From Bacteroidales bacterium UBA7569 (GTDB lineage Bacteria > Bacteroidota > Bacteroidia > Bacteroidales > Paludibacteraceae): a DNA stretch of 64,000 bases. Positions 52,309 to 60,492 of the stretch are shown piece by piece (position 1 is the first letter of the stretch; every line of letters starts with the position of its first letter). The notes beneath the pieces were generated by a model. It did not search any database. It saw nothing but the letters and a program-made list of their open reading frames with translations, and was not told the origin of the DNA. The stretch is taken from assembly GCA_002477945.1 (NCBI GenBank), contig DLLF01000002.1, positions 202,357-266,356 of the forward strand, written 5' to 3'. The position numbers and the translations under genes are program-made.

Positions 52309-53134
52309 TAGAAAGCGTCATACGGGCGGTGAAGCAATTGCTGAAAGCCAAGGACTCTGACAAGACTCCCTGCCTGAACAATCCGAAGACAGCCGCCCCA
52401 CTACCGGACATAGCGGCATAGACGGCACCGGCATCGTAAAGCCGCTGTTTGATGTCCGCCACAAGCGGGAAGGCTTTGAAAACGGAGCGTTCAAAATCGT
52501 TGACGACAAGACCTTTCCATTGTTCTACCGGCAGTTGCAGGGCTTGTAGCAAGGGGAAAGCCGGTCTTTGCGGTACAATACCCTGATAAGCAGTCTTTGT
52601 ATTGACAGAGACTCCGTCGGGCTTTACGAGAAGCAATTCGTATCCATTCAAAGACAGGTCTATGGGTTGAAGGATATCGCCTATCCCCGTAGCATAGCAA
52701 GGTCGGTTTTCGATGAAGAAAGCACAATCGGCTCCCAACGGAGAGACTTCTTTCTTGAGTTGTTCTTTGCTCAGACCGAGGCAGAACAAGTCGTTGAGTG
52801 CCATAGCAGCACAGGCTGCATCACTGCTGCCTCCGCCCAATCCAGCCCCGAAGGGAATATGCTTTGAGAGCCGGATACGCACCCCACCCAGAGCATATTT
52901 TTTCTGCAACCGCTCATAGAGACGGACGATGATGTTATCGGAATCGGGACAATCCAAGATGAGACCGTCGGCAGCCGTAAAGACCACAGATGACAGCGTA
53001 TCGTCCCTTTCGATTTGCAGCGTATCGCAAACGGGGACAGGGAGAAAGACCGTTTCGAGATTATGGTAACCATCGGGACGGCGTGATACGATGTTCAGTC
53101 CGAGATTTATTTTTGCATTGGGGCGGAGCAACAT
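52277..53134 (-). CDS. ispE: 4-diphosphocytidyl-2-C-methyl-D-erythritol kinase
   Basis: The 285-residue GHMP kinase phosphorylates CDP-ME in the non-mevalonate isoprenoid pathway. Motifs are RPNAKINLGLNI (~4-15), PFGAGLGGGSSDAACAAMAL (~95, phosphate loop) and MSGSGAAVFGLF (~245). The C-terminus (TTPQRDPIDH) is encoded by an 11-bp repeat array and is unlikely to be conserved. It starts 5 bp after the cysteine desulfidase-like gene. Confidence 0.93.
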   Translation of the reverse strand: MLLRPNAKINLGLNIVSRRPDGYHNLETVFLPVPVCDTLQIERDDTLSSVVFTAADGLILDCPDSDNIIVRLYERLQKKYALGGVRIRLSKHIPFGAGLGGGSSDAACAAMALNDLFCLGLSKEQLKKEVSPLGADCAFFIENRPCYATGIGDILQPIDLSLNGYELLLVKPDGVSVNTKTAYQGIVPQRPAFPLLQALQLPVEQWKGLVVNDFERSVFKAFPLVADIKQRLYDAGAVYAAMSGSGAAVFGLFRQGVLSESLAFSNCFTARMTLSTTPQRDPIDH

Positions 53135-53139
53135 AGCGG

Positions 53140-54474
53140 TTATTGCTTTTTGTGTAACATAATGTCGAGAATGAGGTCGTCGGTCTGCGTCATACCTTCC
53201 CGTCCGATGCGGGTGAGATTACGTATGGTGCGGTCGATGTCGTCTTCCACAATACCTTCGGTGGCATCGGCATAGGAATGTTGCATAGCCAACGCCGCCG
53301 AGAGAATAGCGGTACTGACCCCGCTTGCGACCTTGAGGGTACAGCCCGGTTTGGCTCCGTCGCAAATCATGCCGGAGATGTTGGCTATCATATTCTTGAC
53401 GGCGTAGGTAATTTCGGTATAGTTGCCCCCCATGAGGTAGGTGATTCCCGCAGCAGAACCCGTAGCAGCCACCACACAGCCACATAAGGCAGACAGACGT
53501 CCGAGCGACTGCTTGATGTAGATGACTGTGAGATTGCTGAGGGTGAGTGCGCGGAGCGTCTGTTCCTCAGAGCAATTGTTTTCTTTTGCATAGATATAGA
53601 CCGGCACAGAACACGAGATGCCCTGGTTGCCCGAGCCGGAGTTGCTCATCACCGGTACCATAGCCCCAGACATACGTGCGTCGCAGGCACCGCCGGTGTA
53701 ACTGAGAATCTTGGCATACAACGTGTTACCAAAGATAGAAGGCAACAGATTACGACATGCCGGCATACATTTGCGCTTGCGCTGGGTTTGCAAAAGTTTT
53801 CCCAAGCCGTGTCCGTAGTTTCCGTTGAAAGAGATTTTTGCCGCACGGATGTTCATCTCTGCCCCCTCAAAGAGGAATCGGACGGAGTCCAATGGGGTTG
53901 TGGTTGCGTAGTCGTAAACGGTACGCAGCGTTAGGGACTCCCCCTCCATAGAGACTCCCCCCATCCCCCTCAGAGAGGGGGTGGTTGCAGTATCGGTTGC
54001 TGTTTTCTTTGGTGTGGTGCTGTCAGCCGTGTCTTCAATGAAGCGGGTGTGGTCGCCTTGGATAGTGGCATGGGCAGTGGTGCCGTCCTTGGACACTTCG
54101 GCACGGATGTAGAGGACATCGGGCGCGTCGGCGTCCACCTGTATGTCGGCAGGCACACGCTCCATATAAGCGCGGGCGTAGGCTACGGCATCGGGTGTGG
54201 CATCGCGCAGCACCTCGAGTTTATACTCGGACTTGCCAACGGTAGCACCCAAGGCAATGGCTATGGGAAGCCCTGTCATGCCCGTGTTGGGGATACCTAC
54301 CGCCATAGCGTTCTTGTAGATATTCTTGCTCAGATGCACGGTGATGTGGTCGGGTTCGGCTCCGAGAAGTTCGGTGGCACGTGCCACACAGAGTGCTACT
54401 GCTATCGGTTCGGTACAACCAATGGCAGGGATAACCTCCTGATGCAGGAGTTGAAGGATGTGTTCGCTATTCAT
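53140..54474 (-). CDS. L-cysteine desulfidase/L-serine dehydratase alpha-like protein (UPF0597), with repeat-derived insert
   Basis: The 444-residue protein is like the CdsB/CyuA family, iron-sulfur enzymes that split cysteine to sulfide, pyruvate and ammonia. Landmarks are AIGCTEPIAVAL (~18), NTGMTGLPIAIALG, GACDARMSGAMVPVMSNSGSGNQG (in part, ~265) and ICDGAKPGCTLKV (~385). The conserved cysteines that hold the cluster appear present. Residues ~160-190 form a Thr/Ser-rich insert (TTPKKTATDTATTPSLRGMG) encoded partly by a GC-rich hairpin repeat. The ATG at 54474 is the family start; it overlaps the glycosyltransferase gene by 8 bp. Confidence 0.85.
   Translation of the reverse strand: MNSEHILQLLHQEVIPAIGCTEPIAVALCVARATELLGAEPDHITVHLSKNIYKNAMAVGIPNTGMTGLPIAIALGATVGKSEYKLEVLRDATPDAVAYARAYMERVPADIQVDADAPDVLYIRAEVSKDGTTAHATIQGDHTRFIEDTADSTTPKKTATDTATTPSLRGMGGVSMEGESLTLRTVYDYATTTPLDSVRFLFEGAEMNIRAAKISFNGNYGHGLGKLLQTQRKRKCMPACRNLLPSIFGNTLYAKILSYTGGACDARMSGAMVPVMSNSGSGNQGISCSVPVYIYAKENNCSEEQTLRALTLSNLTVIYIKQSLGRLSALCGCVVAATGSAAGITYLMGGNYTEITYAVKNMIANISGMICDGAKPGCTLKVASGVSTAILSAALAMQHSYADATEGIVEDDIDRTIRNLTRIGREGMTQTDDLILDIMLHKKQ
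53952..53983 (-). repeat. GC-rich hairpin repeat inside a coding sequence
   Basis: On the minus strand CCACCCCCTCTCTGAGGGGG, then ATGGGGGGAGTC. It aligns well with 39075-39105 (CCCCCTCTTTGAGAGGG, TTGGGGGAGTC). Confidence 0.65.
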
Positions 54475-55198
54475 GGTATGCAAAATGTAATTTAAGTCGG
54501 ATATAGGTATAGATAATCTGCAGTCGCAATTTCCAGTCGCGCGAGGTGGTATAACGTTGGCGCAGGGCTGCAAAAAGGGTCTGCTCGGCTTGACGGTTGC
54601 GTGCGGCAGTGGTAGAGTGGGGATTCAGGCGGTAGTTATAACCCGTATAGTGTGCCATACGGTAGGTCGGGTGCGCACTCCAAAGGTCAATGGAGAAGAG
54701 CACGTCTTCGTAAATCATGCCCTCGGTGAAGGTCAGGTGATGACGAGTGAGGAAGTCGCGCCGGTAGAGCCTCATACAAGGTGATGTGAATTGGAAGAAT
54801 GTGCGAGGACATTGCTCGATAAGCACCTTCCCTTCCTGCACACGACGGTAGCCTATTTGCACGACATCGGTGTCTGGCTGGCCGGCATGGAGAAGGGCTT
54901 GGTAGAAGTCGGCGTCAATGTAGTCGTCGGAGTCGATGAAAGAGATGTAGTCGCCCGTGGCGTGAAGCATACCGTTGTTGCGTGCGGCAGATTGTCCTTG
55001 ATTGGATTGCGTATAGAGTTCTATGCGTTTGTCCTTAGAAGCATAATGTTCAGCAATGGAATGACTATTGTCGGTAGAGCCATCGTCAACGAGGATAATC
55101 TGCAGGTCACGATAGGTCTGATTCAAGAGCGACTCCAAGCATTGTGCCAAAAAGGGTTCGGCATTATAGATAGGCACTATGACGCTGACTCCAGGCAT
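54467..55198 (-). CDS. Glycosyltransferase family 2
   Basis: The 243-residue protein has the GT-A start SVIVPIYNAEPFLAQCLESL (~5-24), VDDGSTDNS (~37), the DxD-type FIDSDDYIDADFY (~88-100) and a later EDVLFSIDLW. It should transfer a sugar from an NDP donor in surface polysaccharide assembly. No membrane segment is seen. It shares one base with the upstream glycosyltransferase gene. Confidence 0.9.
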   Translation of the reverse strand: MPGVSVIVPIYNAEPFLAQCLESLLNQTYRDLQIILVDDGSTDNSHSIAEHYASKDKRIELYTQSNQGQSAARNNGMLHATGDYISFIDSDDYIDADFYQALLHAGQPDTDVVQIGYRRVQEGKVLIEQCPRTFFQFTSPCMRLYRRDFLTRHHLTFTEGMIYEDVLFSIDLWSAHPTYRMAHYTGYNYRLNPHSTTAARNRQAEQTLFAALRQRYTTSRDWKLRLQIIYTYIRLKLHFAYHE

Positions 55199-56313
55199 TA
55201 TTGCTGTTTGATAAGTTGAAGAAAGAGTTGTTCGAATTGCTCTGCCTGATGCAAACGGGAGAACCGAGATTTATTGATGACGGGCTGACGGGTGAAACCA
55301 TTGGTTTTCCATTCACGATACTTTTCCAGAACAAAGGCTTTGATTTCCTCCATGTCGGACGTGGCAATGCCTGCATTGGTCTCACGAATAGTCTGTGCCA
55401 AACACCCCTCATCGGAAGGTACGCACAAAACGGGTTTTTCGCAGCCGAGTGCCTCGAAGAACTTGGTAGTCATCATTCCGTGAGCGGCAGGATTGGTCAA
55501 TACTACGGCAATACCACTACGGCGCAGTTCGTCTCCCACAGCCGTGACAGGGATAGTATTGTAATCAGGGGTATGCAGGTTGAGACGTATATCCGTGATA
55601 TTGAGTTCCCGCACAGCACGCTCCACGAGAGACATATTCTGGAACTCATAGATTTTGCCGATATACGTAATTAAGAATGTATCCGAATAGGAGGGTTTAT
55701 GATAGAACTGCACAGGATCGAATCCGTTGTATATGAGGTGTACGTTCGGGTTAAGACTGCGGATAAACTCCACGTGCCACGGAGAGACGGTAGTGATACA
55801 ATCCGCTTTGCGCAGCACCCGATTGCGTCGGTGTATATTGACATTGCGATACCACTTGCGGAAAGGACGCGCCCACCACTGACGGTGCGCCTGATATTGC
55901 GCATTCGGCACTTGTTCATCCAAATCGCGTATATCCACGAAGAGCGGCAGATGTTTTTGGCATGCCACCTCATACGCAGCCCGCAGGGGAAAAGTGGAAA
56001 AGGTGGTGCAGAAAACGAGGTCAAAGCGTTGTCCCACAATTTGCCGTTGCACCCAGGCAGAGAAACGGCGGTTGCGGTAATCGGTGAGCAATGACCACAA
56101 AGAGCGGATTGCCCAACGGAAAGAACCAGCCCAAACAGGTTTCTCACAGATAGGATATGCGTGAGGAAAATCGTGCGGTTGGTAGGCTTCTGTGTAAACC
56201 GAAAGGGAGTAGCCCTTAGTCGCAAGATAATCGCACAAGAAACGAAGACGGGGCGCGTAGGACGGTTTCCCATAGGGGTCGGCAAGAATCAGTATGCGTG
56301 GTCCTGTTGTCAT
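55198..56313 (-). CDS. Glycosyltransferase, GT4-like (GT-B fold)
   Basis: The 371-residue protein starts with RILILADPYGKPSYAPRLRFL (~5-25) and has a GT-B-like layout. The donor-binding C-terminal half contains ITYIGKIYEFQNM (~220), MMTTKFFEALGCEKPVLCVP (~300, with the family E near the C-terminal domain) and GIATSD. The frame extends upstream, but the ATG at 56313 overlaps the preceding gene by 4 bp and begins the conserved region. Acceptor and donor cannot be named. Confidence 0.85.
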   Translation of the reverse strand: MTTGPRILILADPYGKPSYAPRLRFLCDYLATKGYSLSVYTEAYQPHDFPHAYPICEKPVWAGSFRWAIRSLWSLLTDYRNRRFSAWVQRQIVGQRFDLVFCTTFSTFPLRAAYEVACQKHLPLFVDIRDLDEQVPNAQYQAHRQWWARPFRKWYRNVNIHRRNRVLRKADCITTVSPWHVEFIRSLNPNVHLIYNGFDPVQFYHKPSYSDTFLITYIGKIYEFQNMSLVERAVRELNITDIRLNLHTPDYNTIPVTAVGDELRRSGIAVVLTNPAAHGMMTTKFFEALGCEKPVLCVPSDEGCLAQTIRETNAGIATSDMEEIKAFVLEKYREWKTNGFTRQPVINKSRFSRLHQAEQFEQLFLQLIKQQ

Positions 56314-57476
56314 TTCGCTGAATAGTGTCGGAGTCCTTTGAGCAATTTCGGGTATAAAGCCGTGTGATAAGAGCCTTTTGTAAAAGAAGTGTTGTGCCAG
56401 AGGAGGTTGATATCTCCCGCATACTGACGTACTTTGCCAAACAATTGTTCGCAGAAGAAATACGCCTCGTCTTCTGTTTGCAGGTTCATATAATCGGACA
56501 ATGACAAAGTGCAATCCATGACAGTGAGCGGATGCAAGGTAAGCGGTGTGAGTTGCATGGTTTCAGGATTGATCCATCTTACCGAACGCGCTGTTTGCAG
56601 GCGGAAACCTGCATAATCCGGGAAACCCATTGTGAAGTCGTCGGTGATTCCCCGCTCTGCAAGCGACTGCATTGTTTCTATGGAGCAGTTGAGATAATGA
56701 GACCGATGAAGCGCAGGATTGCCCACGAACCCCGTACGAGGCACGCCATAGTAACTGGAATGAAGACCTATTTCCGCACCCGATTCTTCCAGCAACTGCT
56801 TCAAACGGAGGTAGTCTTGTCCATGCAAACTGTATTGCGGATAATCGAATCCCCTACCCGATGTCTGCTTTACAAAATAAATCACCTCGGCATCAGGGAC
56901 AAGAGCATCCCGGTCGATAATCCACGGGAACGTGTAGGCAGGATCGCGCCGGATATCTTTCAAGGACGCAACAGCCTGCCGAGTCTCTCCCCGCTTTATT
57001 CCACCCAAGAAGCCCCGTAAATGACGATAGAAAGCAATCGTATCTATATCGTGAGTCAGATAGATGTGATTATAATGCGGCTGCGGGGGCGCAATGCACA
57101 GCAATTTGAGCAAAATATGTGCATACTCATCCACCAGAGGTATCTGCAACCGATTGTTTTGTCCAAGCAGCGAATACCTTGCACAAAAGCGACCATGGTT
57201 ATCTCTCTGCGAATTGACAAGTTCTTCGGCACGAGAAACAAAGAAGAAGGTATTATAGACAATGTCGGTGTGGATGATTGCGGTTGTTCCGACCACATCA
57301 ATCTGCGGACTCTCAAAAGACGGGGGGACGATATTCACTCCCAAATGTCCATTCGGGATAATAACCACTTTATAATTATGCCAAAGGGAGGCATCGGCAG
57401 TATAACCCACCAACCCTGCCGCATCGGAATGACCATACAGCAAGAAAGATATGATGTATCTGACAATCTCTTCCAT
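56310..57476 (-). CDS. Polysaccharide deacetylase-like protein
   Basis: The 388-residue protein contains a NodB-like core: LTHDIDTIAFYR (~140, metal Asp pair), GAEIGLHSSYYG (~235, histidine) and later DFTMGFPDYAGFRLQTARSV (~280). Related proteins in surface-polysaccharide clusters are called polysaccharide deacetylases; the N-terminal ~130 residues resemble a family-specific extension (DUF7033-like, from memory). The true reaction is unproven. It lies 3 bp after the ABC-F gene. Confidence 0.8.
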   Translation of the reverse strand: MEEIVRYIISFLLYGHSDAAGLVGYTADASLWHNYKVVIIPNGHLGVNIVPPSFESPQIDVVGTTAIIHTDIVYNTFFFVSRAEELVNSQRDNHGRFCARYSLLGQNNRLQIPLVDEYAHILLKLLCIAPPQPHYNHIYLTHDIDTIAFYRHLRGFLGGIKRGETRQAVASLKDIRRDPAYTFPWIIDRDALVPDAEVIYFVKQTSGRGFDYPQYSLHGQDYLRLKQLLEESGAEIGLHSSYYGVPRTGFVGNPALHRSHYLNCSIETMQSLAERGITDDFTMGFPDYAGFRLQTARSVRWINPETMQLTPLTLHPLTVMDCTLSLSDYMNLQTEDEAYFFCEQLFGKVRQYAGDINLLWHNTSFTKGSYHTALYPKLLKGLRHYSAK

Positions 57477-57479
57477 AGT

Positions 57480-59405
57480 TTATTGCTTTTCCGCCTCTTC
57501 CTGCAGCAACTCCCATTCATACATCTTTTGTTCTATCTGATGGCGAATGGTTTCATAGTGTTGCATATTTTCGGGCGTCTGTGCGCTACCGTCGGCGGAA
57601 AACAAGTTCTCCAATTGTTTTTGCTCGCTTTCCAACCGAGCAATGGCGTCTTCGGTTTCCCGAATCTGCTTCTCTATTTTACGCTGCTGGCGGGCTTTCT
57701 CTTTCTGCAGTTCGTAGTCTTGCTTGCCAGCAGACTCGGGGACAACGGGTGATGCCGCAGCGACAACAGGCGTTTTATGCTCCAATTCCTGCAGGGTTTC
57801 AATTTGCTTCTTATGCAAGAAATCGTAAACACTGCCGATATGTTCCTTTACCTTACCTTCACCGAACTCATAGACCTTGTCCACCAGCCCGTCCAAGAAG
57901 TATCTGTCATGTGATACAACAATCAATGTTCCGTCGAACTTGAGCAGAGCCTCCTTCAGCACATCCTTACTCTGCATATCAAGGTGATTGGTGGGCTCGT
58001 CAAGGATGAGGAGGTTGCACGGCTCTAACAGCAGTCGAATCATCGCCAACCTGCTTCGCTCGCCACCGGAGAGGACTTTGACTTTCTTCTCGGATGCCTC
58101 GCCGCCAAACATGAAGGCACCGAGAATGTCACGAATCTTTGTCCGTACGTCCCCCACTGCAACTTGGTCTATCGTATCAAAAACCGTCAACTCCCCATCA
58201 AGGAGCGATGCCTGGTTCTGCGCGAAGTAACCGATTTTCACGTTATGGCCGATCTTGAGATGACCATCATAGGGTATCTGTCCCATAATGCAACGTACCA
58301 ACGTTGTTTTTCCTTCGCCATTCTTTCCGACAAACGCTACTTTCTCCCCACGCTTCAAAGTCAGATTAACCCCCGAAAAGACGGTGTGGTCACCAAATGA
58401 CTTCGCCAAGTCCTCAATGACGACAGGATAGTCGCCGGAACGGGGTGCAGGGGGAAAATGCAGGCGCAAGCGTGATGTATCTTCCTGATCAACCTCTATC
58501 CGCTCAATCTTCTCCAACTGCTTGATACGAGACTGTACTTGCACCGCCTTGGTGGCTTTGTAGCGGAACCGTTCTATGAAGTCCTCCGTTTCCTGAATCA
58601 TCTTCTGCTGATTCTCATAGGCACGTATTTGCTGTTCCCTGCGTTCGCGGCGGAGTTCAACAAAACGGGAATAGTTGACGGCATAATCATAGATATGTCC
58701 TAACGAGATCTCGATAGTCCGATTGGTTACGTTGTCAATGAATGCGCGATCGTGCGAGACAAGGAGTATTGTACTTCCGCTCAGCAAAAGAAACTGCTCC
58801 AACCATTGTATGGATTCGATATCAAGGTGGTTGGTAGGTTCGTCAAGCAGAAACACATCAGGACGCCGGAGAAGAATCTTAGCCAGTTCGATACGCATAC
58901 GCCAGCCGCCGGAGAACTCGGAGCAGGGACGATCAAAGTCTTTCCGTCCGAACCCGAGACCCAACAGTGTTCGTTCCATCTCTCCATCGAAGTTCTTTCC
59001 TCCCAGTAACTGCAACAACTCGTTATTATGGGTCAATTGATCAATAATCCGTTGGTATTCATCCGATTCATAGTCTTTTCTTTCCGATAGTTGAGCAGTC
59101 AGTTTCTGTATTGACTCCTCAATATCCAGAATATGGCGAAAGGCTTTGCGCGTCTCTTCACGGACAGTTGTACCCTCTGCATGCTGCATTTGCTGAGGGA
59201 GATAGCCTATGGTGATGTCCTTATCATAAGATATACTACCCCGCGTAGGTTTATATTCACCGGCAATCAGCCTGAGCAACGTCGTCTTTCCTGCGCCATT
59301 TTTCCCGACAAGGGCAATTCTGTCTTTCCTGTTAATGAGAAAAGATATATCCTCCAAGACGGGTTTAGCGGAGAACTCCTGAGTGAGATGCTCAATGTTG
59401 ATCAT
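57480..59405 (-). CDS. ABC-F family ATPase (duplicated ABC domains)
   Basis: The 641-residue soluble protein has two ATP-binding cassettes with GKNGAGKTTLLRL (~37), SGGWRMRIELAKILL, LLDEPTNHLD and, in the second, GKNGEGKTTLVRC (~350), LSGGERSRLAMIRLLL and ILDEPTNHLD. The linker between them (~245-300) is helical and the C-terminus (~555-641) is a coiled coil. ABC-F proteins act on ribosomes, not as transporters. It overlaps the WecA-like gene by 14 bp, so it is carried in the polysaccharide operon without an evident functional link. Confidence 0.93.
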   Translation of the reverse strand: MINIEHLTQEFSAKPVLEDISFLINRKDRIALVGKNGAGKTTLLRLIAGEYKPTRGSISYDKDITIGYLPQQMQHAEGTTVREETRKAFRHILDIEESIQKLTAQLSERKDYESDEYQRIIDQLTHNNELLQLLGGKNFDGEMERTLLGLGFGRKDFDRPCSEFSGGWRMRIELAKILLRRPDVFLLDEPTNHLDIESIQWLEQFLLLSGSTILLVSHDRAFIDNVTNRTIEISLGHIYDYAVNYSRFVELRRERREQQIRAYENQQKMIQETEDFIERFRYKATKAVQVQSRIKQLEKIERIEVDQEDTSRLRLHFPPAPRSGDYPVVIEDLAKSFGDHTVFSGVNLTLKRGEKVAFVGKNGEGKTTLVRCIMGQIPYDGHLKIGHNVKIGYFAQNQASLLDGELTVFDTIDQVAVGDVRTKIRDILGAFMFGGEASEKKVKVLSGGERSRLAMIRLLLEPCNLLILDEPTNHLDMQSKDVLKEALLKFDGTLIVVSHDRYFLDGLVDKVYEFGEGKVKEHIGSVYDFLHKKQIETLQELEHKTPVVAAASPVVPESAGKQDYELQKEKARQQRKIEKQIRETEDAIARLESEQKQLENLFSADGSAQTPENMQHYETIRHQIEQKMYEWELLQEEAEKQ

Positions 59406-60486
59406 TCTGTTTTGAGGTTTTGTTGTCCACAATTCGCCATAATATCCATGTCAAAAGAATACAGAGACAAAGGTTGACACCTATAAGAAGGAGGATGCTC
59501 CAATTTCTACCCACATACGCAAGACCTACAAACATAAGCGATACACTCAAAAGCAAGCAAGTGGTTTGCAGATGATTTAGTCCGACACGAAGAAGCAAGT
59601 GGTGAATATGATTCTTATCCGGCAGGAAAGGCGATTGTCTGTGTTTGATCCGTGTGAGCATGACACGCAACGTATCAAACAGAGGGATACTCAAGATACA
59701 TATTGCGACAGCGGGTGCGGCTTTGCAGTGCAGAGTCTCCGGCACCTCATGACAGGCATTTATCTCGCAGAAGTGGAAAACAAATGCCGTGAGTATATAC
59801 CCCAGCAACAAAGAACCGGAATCACCCATGAATATCTTACGTTTCTTCCGCCCGAACACATTGTAGATAAAGAATACGGCAAGGCTGCCGATCATACTAT
59901 ATGCAAATGCCGCCCAATGCAAGTGTCCGCATAAGTGGAAATACACACCAAAGCAGGCACAATAGAGTATTCCCAGTCCTGAAGCCAGACCATCTATCCC
60001 GTCAATCAGGTTGATGGCATTCACAATCACTATCAGCACGAAGAAGGACAGCAAGTAACTCGGCACTATACCGATTTCACCTATTCCCAAGAATCCATGC
60101 AGATTGGTCAGGCGTATGTCGGCAAAACCAATCAACGCGATGCCCGCCAGCGTCTCTCCCATCAGTTTGCTCAACGGGCTTAAGTCCAAGATATCGTCGG
60201 TGAAGCCAATCATGGTGATAGTAAGAACGCCTATCAGTATGAATTGGGACTGGCGTACCAGAGAGGTATCCACCTCGAACAGGAGATATGCCATCAAGAA
60301 ACTGAAACAGATGTCCAAACCTCCTATATTGGGTATTTCTCCGACGTGGCTGGTTCGTTTATTCGGTTTGACGACAAAATGTTTCTCTCGGGCAATTTTC
60401 CTGACAACAGGCATACAAGCCAATCCTATCATAAAACTGACAAGGATGAAAAATTGGGGTTGTGTGGAGAACAAGTCGATAATCAT
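59392..60486 (-). CDS. WecA/MraY-like undecaprenyl-phosphate sugar-1-phosphate transferase
   Basis: The 364-residue polytopic protein has about ten membrane helices and the motifs of polyprenyl-phosphate GlcNAc-1-P transferases: FTDDILDLSP (~95), NAINLIDGIDGLASG (~155), KIFMGDSGSLLLGY (~215) and NHIHHLLLRVGL (~300, the HxHH motif of WecA types). It would load the first sugar on the lipid carrier for O-antigen-like or capsule synthesis. It follows the 4,6-dehydratase gene by 6 bp. Confidence 0.92.
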   Translation of the reverse strand: MIIDLFSTQPQFFILVSFMIGLACMPVVRKIAREKHFVVKPNKRTSHVGEIPNIGGLDICFSFLMAYLLFEVDTSLVRQSQFILIGVLTITMIGFTDDILDLSPLSKLMGETLAGIALIGFADIRLTNLHGFLGIGEIGIVPSYLLSFFVLIVIVNAINLIDGIDGLASGLGILYCACFGVYFHLCGHLHWAAFAYSMIGSLAVFFIYNVFGRKKRKIFMGDSGSLLLGYILTAFVFHFCEINACHEVPETLHCKAAPAVAICILSIPLFDTLRVMLTRIKHRQSPFLPDKNHIHHLLLRVGLNHLQTTCLLLSVSLMFVGLAYVGRNWSILLLIGVNLCLCILLTWILWRIVDNKTSKQNDQH

Positions 60487-60492
60487 ACCCGC

